Positions 59,001 through 64,000 of a stretch of DNA of 64,000 nucleotides are shown piece by piece (position 1 is the stretch's first letter; each line of letters begins with the position of its first letter). A program made the position numbers and the translations under genes. The notes beneath the pieces were generated by a model that was not told the origin of the DNA, ran no database searches, and was given only the letters and a program-made list of their open reading frames with translations. Source of the stretch: Cephalotus follicularis (Eukaryota; Streptophyta; Magnoliopsida; Oxalidales; Cephalotaceae); the NCBI GenBank assembly GCA_001972305.1, contig BDDD01000905.1:331324-395323 (forward strand). The letters run 5' to 3'.

Positions 59001-59215
59001 ATATCACGCTCTGTTTCGTGAGCAATTAACAATGATGTTGTTTTGTTGTAACACGTAGTATGGGATGCGTGTTACGTTGTTAGTTCGGCTTATATTAAAG
59101 GCTTCCGCAACTGATGTATCTGTTTAAAAAGGTTTAAATTTATCGTTAAATTTGATAAGCCACATTATTATGTTAATTGCTACCGATTATATGTCGTTTG
59201 GAAAACGGGGTGACA
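56060..59215 (+). repeat. T12 3' LTR
   Basis: This is colinear with the 5' LTR but lacks about 180 bases that correspond to about 53840-54018, including the 30-base block shared with T7. The join is at about 58809 (gtggat/tgggagc). Otherwise it shows scattered differences only. Confidence 0.93.
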
Positions 59216-59220
59216 GAAGG

Positions 59221-60191
59221 GTTGGATCTAATGCCTAGAGAGGAAATGAGAATGAGGTCCTTAGTCCCTTTAGACAGAAGTTCCAAGTCATAGGTTCACT
59301 TTCTGGGCAATTGACGAACCGTAAAGACTTGCCGTATTATGCTTGCTCCCTCGTATGGAGGACGGCTTCTCTCATTACCGTTCGGATGGCACTAAAGCTG
59401 ATGCGAGGTGAGTGCTATAGAGCATGACACTGAACTGACTCACCATAGGTGTCCTATATGGATGAACATTACCCTTGTGGATTGGATCCCTATTGTTTTC
59501 AGTACTGTATAATCTATGGTGGCTAGTAGGTCTTTATCCTACGTTGTATCCTTAGACCTGAGCGGCTGACATGCGTTGTGTAATGACTGCATGACTTTGA
59601 TTTTCGCCTTCCCCAGCACTAGCCAGGTGTTGGCAAAAGGGTTTTCTTTGGGTCATGTGGAAGCTGCATTGAGACGTGCGAGCGCAGTTCACAATATGGA
59701 ATCATTACACCCTTAATGGTGGATTAATGGCTCTATATGATCTTGACTATTGTTGACTGAAATCCTGGCCAGGTGTAGGTGGACTGGATCTGGGGTGATT
59801 CCAGGGAGGTCCGCCGAAGTCACAATGTGTTCATAGATTTATATGGTCGCGGAATATCTTGGGTGGACTTTTATCCATACCCCTGTCCGTGGTCGGAGTC
59901 AATAGTGATGAGGGTTACATGACACATATGCTGAAGATGGGCTTAAAGCTCTGGTTATCTGATTATGGATTGATATACGTGGTGATACACGGATCCCGGG
60001 GTGATGATAGTTCACACCGGGGCCATCTTGTGAATAGTCGAGAGGACTATTAGGATGGTCGTACCAAAACTCGGGATGTTCTGAGAAACTTATCAGCGTA
60101 CCAGATATTGACCATGCTTTCCGGGTCCTACCTTCTTTGAACATGTTGACACGTGTGAGAGACACATGTCATTTAGTGAAAGGACAACATC
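59221..60191 (+). repeat. T11 5' LTR, second piece
   Basis: This continues 50854-51126 after T12, matches 3725-4693 of T3, and ends at the same aggacaacatc breakpoint. Confidence 0.85.
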
Positions 60192-62120
60192 AAGAGGACT
60201 GATTGAATTATTGCAATTCCATATTGAACATGCTTTCCGGGCCTTGACTGTTTTATTGCAATTCCATCCCTTGAGTGCAATTGGCAATTTTTGGTTAAAT
60301 TGGAATGTTGCTCATTCTGATTGATTTTGTCAATTGAGTGAACTAATGTAAACGACTAATTAAGGGCTAGTTCCATTAGCCGAAGATTAATACATAGGAT
60401 ACTTGAAATGCGTGTGAGCATTCAAAAATCCGATGTACAATTTAGGATCTCGAACGGGCCTTAAGAAGTATATAAACGTGTGTTTATAAAGTGACTGTAA
60501 TTTTACGTGAAAAAACTGGTTGTGCACATTTCTTTCTGTTAAGACTTTCTGTACTGGATAGTATAGTCTGTCTGGCGGATAACCTGACTGTTGAGAGGAC
60601 AGGCACGCACCAGGGTGTTTTGAGTAGAAATTTAATTCATTTATACACTAAGTTCATTAATATAATGCAATATATGTTTCAAGAGGAAACATAATATTCA
60701 AGAGGAATATTAATATTAGTTTACTAATATTTAATTGCATTATTCTCTTTATAAACTAAACCAAATCACATGGAAGAGCCATGAGATTAAATGTAGTAAG
60801 AGGCTACATTAAGGGAGACTAGATTTTAATTAATTTTGTAGGAGTTGCATCCTCGGTTGGCCATTGGTAAAATCGACGAGCCATTGAATATTGAATTGTT
60901 TACGTGTTTATTCATTAAACATGTTGGTTATATTTTTTGAATTTCTTATGCATGCTGGTAGGCTTTGGGACTTGAACTAGCTTTGTGGTTTCTTTCGTGG
61001 ATGATTTAATTTCATTATTATACTTGGAATTCATATGGTATGTAATAAGGCTGCCTATGTGCGCCATATTAATTTCCTTGTTCTTAATTTTTTTCGTGGT
61101 AGAATAGAAATCTCTTCTCCCTCTTTTGTATTTCTTTTTCTTTTTATTCTATACACCCTGTGTATGTTTCTAAAGAAGGTGCAATGGAGTTGAAGAGAGG
61201 ATCAAGAAAATTGCAAGACCATTTGAAGACCATGTATGCGTGGTAGCATTTGTAATAATGTAATTTAAATTAGTACACGTAGGAGACCAAGTGATCATGT
61301 TGGCACGCGTGGTCACTAATAGTTTCAGTACCAAGTCAGGCCACTTTTATGGTGCATGAGATGGACGTTTTCTTTTTGCAAACAATCCAAACACGTCCAA
61401 GCATCTAAGCTGTGTGAAATGGATTGGAAGATAAAAATGAATCTTAAAAACGGCTTGGCTAATAAAACTTCATGAGACCACCTTAATTCCTCCAACCTGG
61501 AAATAATAAGTCCATAAGCGGTGGGGCATATGGTTGCCCTGTCATTGGCCTTCCATCATCTTCGTTGAATGGTGTGGACATATTGGGGATGACACTGTGA
61601 CAGCAGAGGTCCCCCGTATGACCATTTCTATTCAATTTCAATACAGGGGTTGTATTGGAAGGAAATGTCTTTGTTTTGGCATCAGGACACGGTCACATGT
61701 GGGTGTTTTAAGACAAGTTAATTTCCATGAGGATTGTGAGTTTGACTTATACCGGGACCATATTGTTGGCACACTGCAGGTGGGACTATATGGGCCGGTA
61801 GGCCGAATCTTGTATCGGATCTTACACTAAGGGAAAGAGGTCCTGAATGTAAATTGGTATACATACCTACCTATTCAGGTATTATGGTTTGCGTGGCGAT
61901 AGTCGGGACCATAGTATGCTGGATAGATTCTGATCCCCACCAGGAGGCGAGAGGCTTCCCGAGTTCCACATAGGAGGTGTGGGATATGATTAGAATAGTG
62001 GGAGGAACCAAAATTACTAAAGGCCAAGGATTATGGTGATAATAGTAATTGGAATAATCTGCTAATACTTCTCTCATATTTTCTCTATATAGGTTATTAG
62101 ACATACTCAATCTTACTCAA
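60192..62120 (+). other. T11 leader and unassigned stretch
   Basis: This matches 4694-6615 of T3. No sustained open frame, primer site or RNA gene was seen. Confidence 0.6.
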
Positions 62121-64000
62121 TTGGCAGTCAGCACCACACTAATAAGTTTAATGGTCCAACTTCATATAATGGCAGCGTTAGGTACGCTTGATACTCACGA
62201 GCATGAGGGAGGCTCATGTGATGATTGAATATTCCCAACCCTTCATGCAAACATGTCAAAGAGTGACAAGTCCAAGGAGGTCAAATGGTTGCATGAATTA
62301 TGAGCACACGTGGAAACCTTAAGGGTCATCCTTACACAACTGAGAGAGTTGTTTGACTCTAAAGGAGGCAAATTTGGTCTGTGGTAAGACTGAATCAGCC
62401 ATGCTCATAATTTTATCTTCTTATGAGACAACATCCGAGAGGGATAGATCATGGGATCATGTTCCAAAGGCAAGGAGCCTTACAAGATAAAAGGGTAAAA
62501 CACAAGGAGTGCATCGGGATGGCATTAATGAAACGATCACAAGGAGAATGCTTACTGTGGTAAGCAAGGCATTAAAAAGGAAAACCGTAAATGTTCCTTA
62601 AATCCACAGGTGAAGGTACCTCGGTGTAAGATACTTTCACTTTTACTTCCTAGCTTACAATGTAAGTTGAACTTGAGTAAGGAACTTAGGTTATGACACT
62701 AACATTGATATCTCTATGCAAGAGGCTAAGAGAGGCTAGGCAGTAAGGAGCTGTTGAGTTGTGGATATATGCCTAGGTGTTGAATCAGAGGATTCACACC
62801 GTTTGGAAAGGCGTGATGAATTGTTTAGTATTGCAAATGGATATATACTGGATTCTTGTGTATAGAATATTGCAAGAAACTTTGTTTCAAATTGTATGAG
62901 ATAAGCAAGGAGATTGAATTTGTGGTAAAATTCTTTATTCTCATACATAACAATATTATAGTTAGTGCAAGGAGCACGTGGAATAAAAGGATATAAGTTA
63001 TAACCATTGCATTAACAATTAAATAAGGAACATATAAAAAAGATTATGAGAGATAATGGGAATTTCTGTCTAAATGGACATCTCCTGAAATAACCATATG
63101 GGAATCGTATATCCATACATAGAATGTGGAATTTGTGGAAAAGGTCCAGTCCATGATATCTTTTATACAACTTCCTATCTCCTTCTCGGTAATACATTGC
63201 ACAGGGCAATACATATCCAAATCCGGATTCCTCAAAATCTGTCCCCTCTGATGTCATGAGGATATCATATGATCAAGGAGATCATACATGGAGGAAACCC
63301 AGCCTAAACCAAGAGGGTTAAAGGTTGCCTAGCTTATATTCGAAGGTGGAGACTTTCTAGGCTGGAGGCATGAATGGATTATTGCCAGTTTGTGGGATAT
63401 CTTAAGATGAGCTTATGATATCATTTCACCATCCTAGCGAATGCAAGTTTTTGTTTCGCGTGTCCCAGCAAACAAATGAAGTTACTACCGGGCGAAAAAC
63501 CATAGGACGATAAGGAATTAGAGGTTGAATCCTCTTAAGACATAATTTTGGAAGGGATCCCAAATCTGAGATGAAATCTCAGTTAAGGCAATCCTCTAGA
63601 GAGGATAATAGGCAAAGTTTTTGACAACACTTGAGAGATAGGGTTTCTCGATGATGGCACTGCCAAAAGTTATGTCATCAGGGGATGACAAGCCTATCAG
63701 CTACAAGGACTAGTTAAGAGCACTGATTCTAAGGCATGACATGGAGCCGTGATACCCGAAAAGGACACCATATACGCCAACCAAGTGTGGAACTTGGTTG
63801 ATGCTCCTAAGGGTGGTTACCCATTGGATGCATGAATATCTTCAAGGAGAAGATAGGTGTAAATGGTAAAGGTGGAAACCTTTAAAGAGCGATTAGAAAA
63901 GAAAGGGTATAGAATGGAATGAGAGGTTGACTATATTTTCTAGCAAATCGCATATGCTTAAGTCCATTCGGATAATGCAAGCTATAAAGGTCTATGGTTG
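62121..64000 (+). pseudogene. T11 copia gag-pol remnant (window edge)
   Basis: This matches the T3 remnant 6640-8574. It has the same ruined knuckle near 62545, the integrase C-side piece (TTSYLLLGNTLHRA at about 63167) and the reverse transcriptase start (VWNLVDAPKG at about 63786). Stops and shifts are shared with T3, which shows that the decay mostly predates the duplication. Confidence 0.6.

Larger units (their letters stand above)
51127..59215 (+). mobile_element. T12: gag-only Ty3/gypsy element with LTRs over 3 kb
   Basis: LTRs at 51127-54425 (3299 bases) and 56060-59215 (3156 bases) start tgtaacgc and end in g(gtgt)gaca; perfect gaagg duplications lie at 51122-51126 and 59216-59220. 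The uninterrupted site is seen at about 3716. The interior is only 1634 bases: primer site, one gag, a short 3' untranslated region and a polypurine tract. No protease or later pol domain is present. Gag and LTR plan relate it to T7 and T8 (Tekay-type). Confidence 0.93.
50854..64000 (+). mobile_element. T11: second copy of T3, runs off the window
   Basis: This is colinear with T3 from 3450 to about 8574, at roughly 97% by eye, interrupted by T12 (51127-59215 plus target). It has the same LTR start, the same truncated LTR/internal join, and the same decayed coding pieces (TSYLLLG at about 63170, VWNLVDAPKG at about 63786). One 67-base deletion is seen at 63478. It lies at the same base of the T2 LTR as T3. 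Its 3' half is outside the window. Confidence 0.88.

Overview
This window is plant nuclear DNA made almost entirely of nested retrotransposons. The evidence is Ty3/gypsy chromoviruses, Ty1/copia sireviruses with plant initiator-Met tRNA primer sites, a CACTA DNA transposon, and fragments of two plant host genes with spliceosomal introns. I see no intact host gene, no rRNA or tRNA gene, and nothing bacterial. The species cannot be named from this; a large, repeat-rich angiosperm genome is the safest reading.

Labels used below. T1 (457-1473) is part of a gypsy LTR. T2 is a minus-strand Tekay/Del-like chromovirus: 3' LTR 1474-3449 + 29971-30792, internal region 30793-49543, 5' LTR from 49544. 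T3 (3450-29965) is a decayed copia element inside the T2 3' LTR. T4 (9774-27377) is a gag-only sirevirus inside the T3 3' LTR. T5 (11285-about 22910) is a sirevirus with pol and an extra env-position ORF, inside the T4 gag. T6 (11883-13995) is a gypsy-type gag with leader that replaces the T5 gag. T7 (19782-22124) is a solo gypsy LTR inside the T5 3' LTR. T8 (22911-24619) is a gypsy gag-protease fragment. T9 (34229-44296) is a decayed copia element between gag and protease of T2. T10 (45771-49508) is a CACTA-like transposon in the T2 leader that carries pieces of a RelA/SpoT homologue gene and a NECAP-like gene. T11 (50854 to the window end) is a second copy of T3. T12 (51127-59215) is a gag-only gypsy element with LTRs over 3 kb, inside T11.

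Five-base target duplications support the nesting order: cagaa for T3, tgaat/gaaat (from ggaat) for T4, gatat for T7, tcctc for T9 and gaagg for T12. The deepest chain is T1 > T2 > T3 > T4 > T5 > T7. T3 and T11 sit at the same base of the two T2 LTRs, so they are one insertion event copied later, probably by unequal recombination.

All coding regions are broken to some degree. The best preserved are the T5 reverse transcriptase-RNase H ORF (15351-17123) and the T6 and T8 gags. The features most worth following are the gypsy-gag/copia-pol chimera in T5, the CACTA transposon with two captured host gene fragments, an imperfect palindrome (core catcgacgtc) shared by LTRs of unrelated families, two break-repair junctions with templated filler, and loss of two of the three integrase catalytic residues in T2.
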